This document shows, piece by piece, positions 1 to 5,173 of a DNA stretch of 6,259 nt. Made by a program: the position numbers and the translations under genes. The notes beneath the pieces were generated by a model. That model did no database searches and had not been told where the DNA came from. It saw only the letters and a program-made list of their open reading frames with translations. Origin of the DNA: Puniceicoccales bacterium (GTDB lineage: Bacteria; Verrucomicrobiota; Verrucomicrobiia; Opitutales; LL51); assembly GCA_031267435.1 (NCBI GenBank), contig JAIRZB010000109.1, positions 1 to 6,259 on the forward strand. The letters run 5' to 3'. Each line of letters opens with the position of its first letter. The stretch's first letter is position 1.

Positions 1-9
1 TACCGAGGT

Positions 10-58
10 CAAGGAGTCCGTGACTCCTTGCGGGAGTCCAGAGGGCGGAGCCCTCTGG
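10..58. repeat. Two tandem perfect 9-bp hairpins after tyrS
   Basis: Two consecutive perfect inverted repeats lie here. The first is CAAGGAGTC, loop CGT, GACTCCTTG (10-30). The second is CCAGAGGGC, loop GGA, GCCCTCTGG (38-58). Only seven bases separate them. They are far more GC-rich than their surroundings, and the second one ends at the base just before the complement of the tyrS TAG stop (59-61). Neither is followed by a T-run on the minus strand, so this is not a classical intrinsic terminator. The design (GC-rich, short loops, paired units, placed right after a stop codon) fits a dispersed REP/BIME-type palindromic element that may still stabilise the tyrS mRNA 3' end. Only this one copy lies in the window, so dispersion is inferred. 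Confidence 0.75.
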
Positions 59-1225
59 CTAGGCAATTATTTTAAAAAATACGCGTTTCCCGGACTGAAT
101 AGTATAGGGACAACGATCAAATTCCAGGATAAATTTAAAGTTTTTTTCACATTTTCCATTGACTTTAACTGCTCCTTGTTCGACCAGTCGATGGACTTCC
201 CTATTGCTTTCAAAAAACTGTGAATACACCATTGCATCGGCCAAAGTAACTGGATTTTTCGCCATTGCCTGCAATGAAAATTCCGGTATATTTTCAGGAA
301 TTTCTTTGTGTGAAAATATCGTTTCAAAGTCGGACCGTTCCTTTGCACCGACTTCTGGACCAAAAAACCGTGTCACCAGTGATTGCGCCAGAAATTTTTT
401 CGTATCCATGGGATGCTGTTCTTTCAGTGCCTCGATTGCATCATTAGAATACTCCAACAGTAGCTTGAAGTAGGCCTCCATGACATCATCTGAAATCGAC
501 ATAATTCGCCCGAACATATCCTTGGAGGAATGATTAAACGAAATGTAATTATCGTAACTTTTCGACATTTTTCGTTTACCATCGAGGCCGATGAGAAGGG
601 GCATTGTGATGACAATTTGTTCAGGCTGGCCGTAATCCTTTTGGAGCACGCGGCCAACCAATAAATTAAAAAATTGATCGGTACCACCGAGTTCAACATC
701 GGCTTCGAGCATGACCGAATCGTAGCCTTGCATCAGGGGGTACAAAAACTCCACGATTGAAATGGGTTCATTTTCATGGTAACGTTTTGCAAAATCGTCC
801 CGCTCGAGCATTCGTGCCACCGTCATTTTACGTGCAATAATGAGCATATCGTCGAATGTCATTTTACGGAACCATTCGCTATTGCGGCGAATGATCGTTT
901 TTTTGGGGTCGATAATTTTGAAGGCCTGATCGAGATAGGTCTTGGCATTTTGTTCGACTTCCTGCGGAGTCAATACGGGACGCGTCGAGGAACGGCCGGA
1001 AGGATCTCCGATGGTGGCGGTATGATCACCGATCAGCAAAATTGTTTCATGGCCGAGATCCTGAAATTGGCGTAATTTATTAAAAACGACCATATGGCCA
1101 AAGGTTAAATCGGGGCGCGTAGGGTCGATACCCAATTTTACTTTCAGTATTTTTTTTTGAGAGAGTCGTTCGGCGAGCGATTCCTTACCAACGATCGTAT
1201 CGATACCGTCGACGAGTTTATCCAT
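59..1225 (-). CDS. tyrS: Tyrosyl-tRNA synthetase
   Basis: This cytoplasmic class I aminoacyl-tRNA synthetase charges tRNA-Tyr with tyrosine using ATP. Counted from the GTG at 1234, residues 37-48 (DPTRPDLTFGHM) form the HIGH-type ATP site. Residues 165-187 carry the tyrosine-pocket signature YPLMQGYDSVML followed by DVELGGTDQ, and KMSKS is at 222-226. A C-terminal S4-like RNA-binding domain fills about 325-391. The length (388 or 391 residues) is normal for the compact TyrS/TyrZ type. Two starts are possible: GTG at 1234, or ATG three codons later at 1225. I prefer the ATG; neither has a visible Shine-Dalgarno motif. A TTGACA hexamer sits at 1263-1268 but has no good -10 partner. The one oddity is Thr44 where the HIGH box usually begins with His; the second His (His47) is kept. 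The gene stands apart from parB by over 300 bases and probably has its own promoter. Confidence 0.97.
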   Translation of the reverse strand: MDKLVDGIDTIVGKESLAERLSQKKILKVKLGIDPTRPDLTFGHMVVFNKLRQFQDLGHETILLIGDHTATIGDPSGRSSTRPVLTPQEVEQNAKTYLDQAFKIIDPKKTIIRRNSEWFRKMTFDDMLIIARKMTVARMLERDDFAKRYHENEPISIVEFLYPLMQGYDSVMLEADVELGGTDQFFNLLVGRVLQKDYGQPEQIVITMPLLIGLDGKRKMSKSYDNYISFNHSSKDMFGRIMSISDDVMEAYFKLLLEYSNDAIEALKEQHPMDTKKFLAQSLVTRFFGPEVGAKERSDFETIFSHKEIPENIPEFSLQAMAKNPVTLADAMVYSQFFESNREVHRLVEQGAVKVNGKCEKNFKFILEFDRCPYTIQSGKRVFFKIIA

Positions 1226-1305
1226 TGCATTCACGGAAGAAAAACTAGAATTTTGTGGAAATTGTCAAAGTTTAAATAAAATTTTCGAAGCAATCTAAAA
1301 ATCCA

Positions 1306-1348
1306 GATTATCGATGGACCGCAAAAATAACGCGGAAATACGATCATC
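1306..1348 (-). other. Imperfect hairpin in the parB-tyrS spacer
   Basis: Read on the minus strand, GATGATCG pairs with CGATAATC (7 of 8 positions). Inside it a second stem, CCGC/GCGG, closes a nine-base T-rich loop. A short TGGATTTTTAG run follows. It lies after the parB cluster and before tyrS, so it could be a weak terminator for the upstream genes or a leader structure of tyrS. The spacer 1235-1369 otherwise shows nothing recognisable. In particular it has no T-box antiterminator motif, which would be expected if tyrS were controlled as in Firmicutes. Confidence 0.3.
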
Positions 1349-1369
1349 GTAAAATGAGTAGATTTGTGT

Positions 1370-1558
1370 CTATCGCTTCTGCCATTGCCAGGATTGCCAT
1401 TCACCTGGCCTGGGCCTTCGAAGGGCATTAAAAAGTAAAACGAAGCATAGATATATCAGAAAAAATGGCATGCGAATGAGTAAAAATCGAATACCTATGC
1501 GATAGAAATAATAACAAAAATTAGAAAATTTTTTACACCATTCCTGAAAATTGCCCAT
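1370..1558 (-). CDS. Possible small membrane protein downstream of parB
   Basis: An ATG-initiated frame of 62 codons begins five bases after the parB stop codon, so it would be translated from the same transcript. The predicted peptide has a short polar start. A strongly hydrophobic stretch at about residues 22-45 (including PFFLIYLCFVLLF) follows, then a basic, Trp-rich tail (RRPRPGEWQSWQWQKR). This is the layout of a single-pass membrane peptide with a cytoplasmic positive tail. I recognise no family. Against it: there is no Shine-Dalgarno motif, and an AT-rich sequence readily produces hydrophobic frames by chance. In favour: the tight spacing and the absence of any other explanation for this part of the 329-base gap between parB and tyrS. 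Treat as hypothetical. Confidence 0.4.
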   Translation of the reverse strand: MGNFQEWCKKFSNFCYYFYRIGIRFLLIRMPFFLIYLCFVLLFNALRRPRPGEWQSWQWQKR

Positions 1559-1563
1559 GTTTT

Positions 1564-2445
1564 TTATTCGATACCCATGGATTGAACAATGCGTAAGAGT
1601 TCCTGCTCTCCCTTGTATTCGATGATAATTTTCCCCGTCGAGCCGTGTTGCAAGGAAACATTAGCAGCCAATTGCTGTGCGATTTGTTTTTCAATTTTCA
1701 TGAGCGATTCGCTGAGTTCGCGCGGAGTCAGTGGCATAGCTGTGGGCTTACTCGATTTTAAGATATTCGCCTGACGTTCCGTTTGACGGATATTTAAATC
1801 ACCGCTAAGAATTTTTTCCAGTAAATGTATGCGTAGGGAAGGATTATCGACTCCCAGTAAGACTTTCGCATGGCCCACCGTAATTTTTCCCAGTGCCAGA
1901 ATGGATAAAATTTCTGCTTCCAGATTGAGAAGCCGCATGGAATTGGCGATCGTCGCACGTGCCTTACCAACCCGCTGCGCAATTTGTTCCTGCGTAAAAC
2001 CGTATTCATTGGCTAATTGGACGAAACCTGCGGCTTCTTCCACGGGATTTAAAGATTCGCGCTGCAAATTTTCGATGAGTGAAATAATGGCACAATCCCG
2101 TTCATTGGCATGAATAATCCTGGCGAGAGTTTTTTCCGTACCTAAAAATTGCATTGCCCGAAAACGTCGCTCCCCTGCTACAATGGAAAATTTTTTATCA
2201 TCCAGAGGACATACGACAATCGGTTGCAATAGACCTTCCCGCTGGATACTGTTGGCTAGTTCGCGAATCGATGTTGGATCAAAATTTTTCCGCGCCTGCT
2301 TTTCGTTGGGGACGATACGATCCAGGGGTAACTCATAGACTTCTTCTTCCCGTTTATCCTGGACCGTCCCGTGATGCGCGGATATACCGTTACAAATAAG
2401 ACCATCGAGGCCACGTCCAAGCCTTAACTTTTTATTGGTAGCCAT
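1564..2445 (-). CDS. parB: Chromosome-partitioning protein ParB/Spo0J
   Basis: ParB is the CTP-dependent DNA clamp that loads at parS, spreads, and works with the ATPase ParA and SMC to segregate replication origins. The 293 residues show the full family plan. An N-terminal ParA-contact motif LGRGLDGLI is at 9-17. The ParB/Srx nucleotide-binding domain spans about 37-130, with GERRFRA at 91-97 and ENLQRESLNPVEEA at 125-138. The helix-turn-helix for parS is at about 150-172 (FTQEQIAQRVGKARATI). A C-terminal dimerisation segment runs from about 243 to 293 (ending GKIIIEYKGEQELLRIVQSM). The length is typical of chromosomal ParB. No parA lies next to it here; the upstream neighbour, seven bases away, is instead a secreted LysM protein, and no parS-like palindrome is visible. 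The start ATG at 2445 follows an A-rich stretch with no clear ribosome-binding motif, so translation may depend on coupling to the upstream gene. Confidence 0.96.
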   Translation of the reverse strand: MATNKKLRLGRGLDGLICNGISAHHGTVQDKREEEVYELPLDRIVPNEKQARKNFDPTSIRELANSIQREGLLQPIVVCPLDDKKFSIVAGERRFRAMQFLGTEKTLARIIHANERDCAIISLIENLQRESLNPVEEAAGFVQLANEYGFTQEQIAQRVGKARATIANSMRLLNLEAEILSILALGKITVGHAKVLLGVDNPSLRIHLLEKILSGDLNIRQTERQANILKSSKPTAMPLTPRELSESLMKIEKQIAQQLAANVSLQHGSTGKIIIEYKGEQELLRIVQSMGIE

Positions 2446-2452
2446 TTATTTT

Positions 2453-3073
2453 TTACTTTGGGATAGAAATCACCTGCCCAGCGACCAGATGATTTTCATT
2501 GATAAGCAAATTCGCATCTTTAATTTGATTCTGCGTTACATTAAATTTTTCTGCGACCTTATCCAATGTATCGCCCAACTTGACCTCATAGACGATGCCA
2601 TTGAATTGTTTTGTTGCTGAACCCATCATGGTTGTTGATAGCTGCTGCTGTGCATTGGCCATTGACGTTATGGAAGTCACCGCATCAATTACCTTCCCAG
2701 ATAAAGCATTAACTTCCTGGGATAATTTTTCGATTAGGCAATTAAACTCCTGGGATAATGCGACAAAGGCGACCTTGATACGTTGATCGGCGATTTCCGT
2801 AACACTTGTTCCACCCTCCTTTTGCAAAATCTCTTTAATGGTATTTGTGGTTTGTGTAGTTTGACGATCGATTAATGAATTAATTTTATTGGTCAAACGC
2901 CCGATTTCTTTTTCCACATTTCGCAATTCGGTTTTCAGGGCAGTTACTTCTTTTTGCAAATTTTCATGTTTTTCATTGAATATTTCGACAAAATCCTGGG
3001 TATTTTTTTGCGTTGGCTTTGCCGATGCGACCGCACACCCGATAAATATGCTAAAAAAAATAGACTTCAGCAT
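2453..3073 (-). CDS. Secreted coiled-coil protein with C-terminal LysM domain
   Basis: Numbered from the upstream ATG at 3091, the protein starts with a signal peptide: basic start, then hydrophobic IFFSIFIGCAVASA up to about residue 24. This could be cleaved after ASA by signal peptidase I. The FIGC at 16-19 is only a poor lipobox, because Phe stands where Leu/Val/Ile is usual. Residues about 33-75 and 100-155 are charged/hydrophobic heptad-like helices expected to form coiled coils. Residues 167-211 are a LysM peptidoglycan-binding module (YEVKLGDTLDKVAEKFNV ... QVISIP). The product probably sits in the periplasm bound to peptidoglycan as a rod-like oligomer. I choose the ATG at 3073 because AGGA (3082-3085) lies eight bases before it and it gives a compact signal peptide; the ATG at 3091 has no such motif. 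parB follows after seven bases. No enzymatic domain is seen, so its exact role is unknown. Confidence 0.85.
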   Translation of the reverse strand: MLKSIFFSIFIGCAVASAKPTQKNTQDFVEIFNEKHENLQKEVTALKTELRNVEKEIGRLTNKINSLIDRQTTQTTNTIKEILQKEGGTSVTEIADQRIKVAFVALSQEFNCLIEKLSQEVNALSGKVIDAVTSITSMANAQQQLSTTMMGSATKQFNGIVYEVKLGDTLDKVAEKFNVTQNQIKDANLLINENHLVAGQVISIPK

Positions 3074-3081
3074 GGTTGCGA

Positions 3082-3085
3082 TCCT
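3082..3085 (-). promoter_or_regulatory. Ribosome-binding site that favours the LysM-gene start at 3073
   Basis: AGGA on the minus strand is eight bases upstream of the in-frame ATG at 3073. The alternative ATG at 3091 has no purine-rich motif at a suitable distance. This decides my choice of start for the LysM protein. Confidence 0.45.
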
Positions 3086-3163
3086 AAACATCCAAGCTTT
3101 TTGTCAATGGTTTCTCGAATTTTTAGCCATATTTGCCCAAAAAACCAAACATTTAGCGTAAAA

Positions 3164-3194
3164 TAGGCTTCCGTGCCTGGCGCAATGAAGCCTA
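3164..3194 (-). terminator. Stem-loop after the Asp23/AmaP-like gene
   Basis: On the minus strand TAGGCTTC and GAAGCCTA form a perfect 8-bp stem around a 15-base loop, which contains a further TGC/GCA pairing. ATTTTACG follows, giving a short T-run. It lies about 50 bases after the stop at 3245 and about 90-120 bases before the LysM gene start, which is where a transcript end would be expected. The T-tract is short, so termination may be partial. Confidence 0.45.
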
Positions 3195-3244
3195 AATCAA
3201 CTCCCATTTGTGTAATTGTGTAAATAGGGCCTTAAAAATTCCTG

Positions 3245-3808
3245 CTATTCGGTACAATCAGGAGTTTGGGTACAATTGCAGATGGTTTGGGTACACTTGC
3301 ATTCCCCATTGGGTAGATTGCTATCGCAACATTTCGCATTTACCGGGCCAATAATTTTTTCAACGACGACGCAAATTGAACCGAGGTTTGTCATACCAAA
3401 TTCTTGGTGAAGCGTTTGGGTAATGACTTGCTGTAGCCTATTGCTCGTGGATTGCATATTGTGTGGACAGGCAACGGAAACGCGCAAATTAATTTTTCGG
3501 CAGCATGTGCTACGAATGCGTACACGCGTATGCGACTGAGGTACGACTCCACGGCAAATTTTTTTCACAACATTTTTTAATGCTGATTTTTTTAGAAAGA
3601 CAACTCCATGGTCCGTCGTATAGATGTGTACCAGATTCCCATACTTTTTTTTATGGCGACGTACGATGAAAAATATAATACAGAAAGTAATGACTATGGG
3701 GAAAAATTGCAAGGGATTTTCCAATATTTCGCCCCAATATAGCTGCCAATTCTCCCAGCAGAATAGACCTTTTATAAATTCCCACATTTGATTTAATGCT
3801 CCGTCCAT
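3245..3808 (-). CDS. Asp23/AmaP-like membrane protein with Cys-rich repeat tail
   Basis: The 187 residues begin with an aromatic, possibly amphipathic stretch (8-30). One transmembrane helix follows at about 33-49 (LQFFPIVITFCIIFFIV), ending in a basic stop-transfer RRHKKK. Residues about 58-153 resemble the Asp23/AmaP fold: an HGVVFLKKSALKNVVKKI helix, alternating strand RKINLRVSVAC, a QQVITQTLHQEFGM helix, and final SICVVVEKI. This family includes envelope-stress proteins and the anchor for Asp23 in Gram-positives. The tail 160-187 is unusual. It has seven cysteines in 28 residues, with two CxC units in a seven-residue tandem repeat (CKCTQTI, CNCTQTP). The protein has 14 cysteines in all. 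A promoter-like pair lies directly upstream, so it may be transcribed alone. An internal ATG at 3787 (Met8), 11 bases after a GGAG, is an alternative start. The family call is by pattern only, and the function is unknown. Confidence 0.75.
   Translation of the reverse strand: MDGALNQMWEFIKGLFCWENWQLYWGEILENPLQFFPIVITFCIIFFIVRRHKKKYGNLVHIYTTDHGVVFLKKSALKNVVKKICRGVVPQSHTRVRIRSTCCRKINLRVSVACPHNMQSTSNRLQQVITQTLHQEFGMTNLGSICVVVEKIIGPVNAKCCDSNLPNGECKCTQTICNCTQTPDCTE
3265..3301 (-). repeat. Direct repeat encoding the CxC tail
   Basis: On the plus strand, tttgggtacaattgca (3265-3280) recurs as tttgggtacacttgca (3286-3301). It matches at 15 of 16 bases with a 21-base period, exactly seven codons. A third, shorter echo (ggtacaatc, 3251-3259) comes 18 bases further along and encodes DCTE at the C-terminus. 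The repeat keeps the reading frame and multiplies the Cys-x-Cys-Thr-Gln-Thr unit. Confidence 0.8.
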
Positions 3809-3814
3809 GGATTA

Positions 3815-3842
3815 TTTATATTAAATTAATAAAAAAAGTAAA
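3815..3842 (-). promoter_or_regulatory. Candidate promoter for the Asp23/AmaP-like gene
   Basis: On the minus strand TTTACT (3837-3842) is separated by 16 bases from TATAAA (3815-3820), giving reasonable sigma-70-type -35 and -10 hexamers. A start site about seven bases on would fall at or next to 3808, the first base of the annotated ATG. The transcript would then be leaderless, or translation would begin at the internal ATG at 3787. In such AT-rich sequence a chance match is possible. Confidence 0.35.
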
Positions 3843-3950
3843 CCAAAAATTTACAAAAGAAATAATCCAAAGAAAAGATTTAAATTCCAAGAATAACTCA
3901 GGGAAGAACATATTGCAACCCATGCTAGGAGATTATATCCAAAGGAAAAT

Positions 3951-4021
3951 AAAGAGACGTTTTGGTAAAACTAAAAACATGTTCTAATTCCCCTTGCGGA
4001 TTAAACCAAAACGTCATCTTT
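3951..4021. repeat. Long inverted repeat between the DJ-1-like and AmaP-like genes
   Basis: GACGTTTTGGT (3956-3966) and ACCAAAACGTC (4005-4015) form a perfect 11-bp stem. With one bulged base (at 4016) it continues for five more pairs (AAAGA at 3951-3955 with TCTTT at 4017-4021), giving 16 pairs around a 38-base loop (3967-4004). On the minus strand it lies 27 bases after the DJ-1-like stop and is followed by a T-rich run (TCTTTATTTTCC). It may therefore act as the terminator of the psd operon, or it may be a small non-coding or MITE-like element. The gap 3809-4047 holds, besides this and the promoter candidate, only AT-rich sequence, including an oligo-T run (minus strand) right after the stop at 4048. 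Confidence 0.7.
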
Positions 4022-4047
4022 AAACTATGAAAAAAACAAAAAACACA

Positions 4048-4602
4048 TTATACTATTTTGTCCTCGCGATCACACATTATTCCATGTGCTACCTCTCGGA
4101 CAACTGCTATGCTTACTAAATATTCTAGGATTGCAAGAGCAAAATTTATTCCACCTGCGGGACCACATCCCGTGATTATATTTCCATCCACCACTGTGAG
4201 TTCATGCACCTGCGCATCCTTTAATTCGTCTTTCATCGAAAAATGGGCCGTATGGCGGTGCTTATCTAAAATTTCCAAATCGTGTAGCAAAATCGGTGCC
4301 GCACAAATGGCAGCCACTAGTTTTCCCGATTCATATTGTTTTCGGATTAAATTTTTTATCTCCGTATTATGGCGTAGGCGTAAAACTCCAGCCCCTCCGG
4401 GAATAATAATCGCATCGAATTCCTCCGTTGGGATGCCAACGACATCGGCAACGCAGGTGATATGGTGAGCTCCCGTAATATTTTTTTCGCCATCCAAAGC
4501 GGCCATAGTTACGCCAATGCCGCCGCGACGGAGCACGTCGATGGTGCTAATCGCCTCGATTTCTTCAAAGCCAGGAAATAAAATAATCAGAGCCGTACTC
4601 AT
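4048..4602 (-). CDS. DJ-1/YajL-family protein (PfpI superfamily)
   Basis: This 184-residue protein fits the DJ-1/YajL clade over its whole length. Members act as redox-sensitive chaperones or glyoxalase-like/deglycase-like protective enzymes; the exact activity is disputed. Visible landmarks are the N-terminal strand ALIILFPGFEEIEA with Glu16 (equivalent of DJ-1 Glu18), the IIIPGGAG turn at 66-72, and the nucleophile elbow AAICAAP with Cys100 (equivalent of Cys106). His120 in TAHFSMKD (equivalent of His126) and the GCGPAGGINFALAILEYL helix at 145-162 follow. All reactive residues are kept, so it should be functional. Its ATG overlaps the TGA of the preceding SixA-like gene (ATGA), implying translational coupling and a shared transcript with it and probably with psd. 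No signal peptide is seen, so it is cytoplasmic. A specific YajL assignment is not certain. Confidence 0.92.
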   Translation of the reverse strand: MSTALIILFPGFEEIEAISTIDVLRRGGIGVTMAALDGEKNITGAHHITCVADVVGIPTEEFDAIIIPGGAGVLRLRHNTEIKNLIRKQYESGKLVAAICAAPILLHDLEILDKHRHTAHFSMKDELKDAQVHELTVVDGNIITGCGPAGGINFALAILEYLVSIAVVREVAHGIMCDREDKIV

Positions 4603-5114
4603 AAATTTGCTGTTATTTTTCCGGTATTATTTTCCATAATTTGGGGTTTAAGAAAAGCGAGTTTGCGACCCGCCCTAAGTCCGAGATCTTTCCAATGGCG
4701 TAGGCGTAGTTCAACGACCACAACGGCGCCATTTGGAATGTCCTCATACTCGGAATTGGTAATGGAGGTTAATAATTCCATAATGCTTGGGTTAGACGCA
4801 ATTAGCATGACGGAATTTTTTTCATCCGGCAGCGATTGTAGAATTTCGAGAATTTTCGGAATATCGGCATCGTAGAGATCTTCGCGAATATCGATCACGT
4901 TAACCAATAGGCCAAATACTTCGCGTATATGCTTTGCCGTTTCGATCGAACGGCGGGCGCTACTAGTCAAAATAATATTAGGACGCATACCTTGCGCAAC
5001 TATTTGGCTCCCAATCGACTCGAGTTCCTTGACTCCCTGCTCATCCAATTCTCGCTCACGGTCAAGGGCGCCAATCGCTGCGTGAGCATTTCTTACAATA
5101 TATAGTCGTTTCAT
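4599..5114 (-). CDS. SixA-like histidine-phosphatase-fold protein, catalytic His lost
   Basis: The 171 residues follow the SixA branch of the histidine phosphatase superfamily: KRLYIVRNAHA at 2-12 (the RHG site), a LDEQGVKELESIGSQI helix, TSSARRSIETAKHI at 50-63, and VMLIASNPSIMELL at 102-115 (usually GHNP). Family enzymes dephosphorylate phosphohistidine using the His of RHG as nucleophile and the His of GHNP. Here the first is Asn9 (codon AAT, 5088-5090) and the second is Ser107 (codon TCT, 4794-4796). The arginines are kept. The frame is intact with no stop or shift, so it is maintained as a protein but is probably not a standard phosphatase. His11, two residues on, might substitute, but that would be unusual. 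A good GGGAG site precedes the ATG. The DJ-1-like gene overlaps its stop by four bases, and psd ends 59 bases upstream. The protein has no signal peptide and is expected in the cytoplasm. Confidence 0.85.
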   Translation of the reverse strand: MKRLYIVRNAHAAIGALDRERELDEQGVKELESIGSQIVAQGMRPNIILTSSARRSIETAKHIREVFGLLVNVIDIREDLYDADIPKILEILQSLPDEKNSVMLIASNPSIMELLTSITNSEYEDIPNGAVVVVELRLRHWKDLGLRAGRKLAFLKPQIMENNTGKITANL

Positions 5115-5121
5115 ATTTTTA

Positions 5122-5126
5122 CTCCC
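5122..5126 (-). promoter_or_regulatory. Shine-Dalgarno site of the SixA-like gene
   Basis: GGGAG on the minus strand stands seven bases before the ATG at 5114. It is the clearest ribosome-binding site in the window and fixes this start, although it lies inside a short frame (13 codons from an ATG at 5152) that ends in the overlapping ATATGA. Confidence 0.6.
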
Positions 5127-5173
5127 ATATCGTCGCCCATCAGGGCAAACATTTCTATCCCATTTTCAGAATT

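Noticed and set aside
20..223. Plus-strand frame across the hairpins and tyrS 3' end
   Set aside because: Antisense shadow of tyrS; begins inside the hairpin repeat and has no supporting signals.
1235..1370. T-box riboswitch upstream of tyrS
   Set aside because: No antiterminator core motif (GGTGGNACCGCG-like) and no Stem I features are visible; the spacer is also short for a T-box leader.
1387..1409. GCCAGG/CCTGGC stem-loop near the end of the small frame behind parB
   Set aside because: Only six pairs around an 11-base loop and no T-run on either strand, so it is not supportable as a terminator.
2715..2759. Direct repeat tcctgggataat, 33 bases apart
   Set aside because: It lies inside the coiled coil of the LysM protein and encodes LSQEF/LSQEV in an 11-residue helical periodicity, so it is explained by protein sequence.
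3816..3923. Minus-strand 35-residue hydrophobic frame upstream of the AmaP-like gene
   Set aside because: Phe/Ile-rich peptide expected from T-rich sequence; no ribosome-binding site, and the frame covers the candidate promoter.
3796..3987. Plus-strand 63-residue Lys-rich frame in the intergenic gap
   Set aside because: Composition simply reflects AT-rich DNA, it has no ribosome-binding site, it runs into the inverted repeat and overlaps the start of the AmaP-like gene on the other strand.
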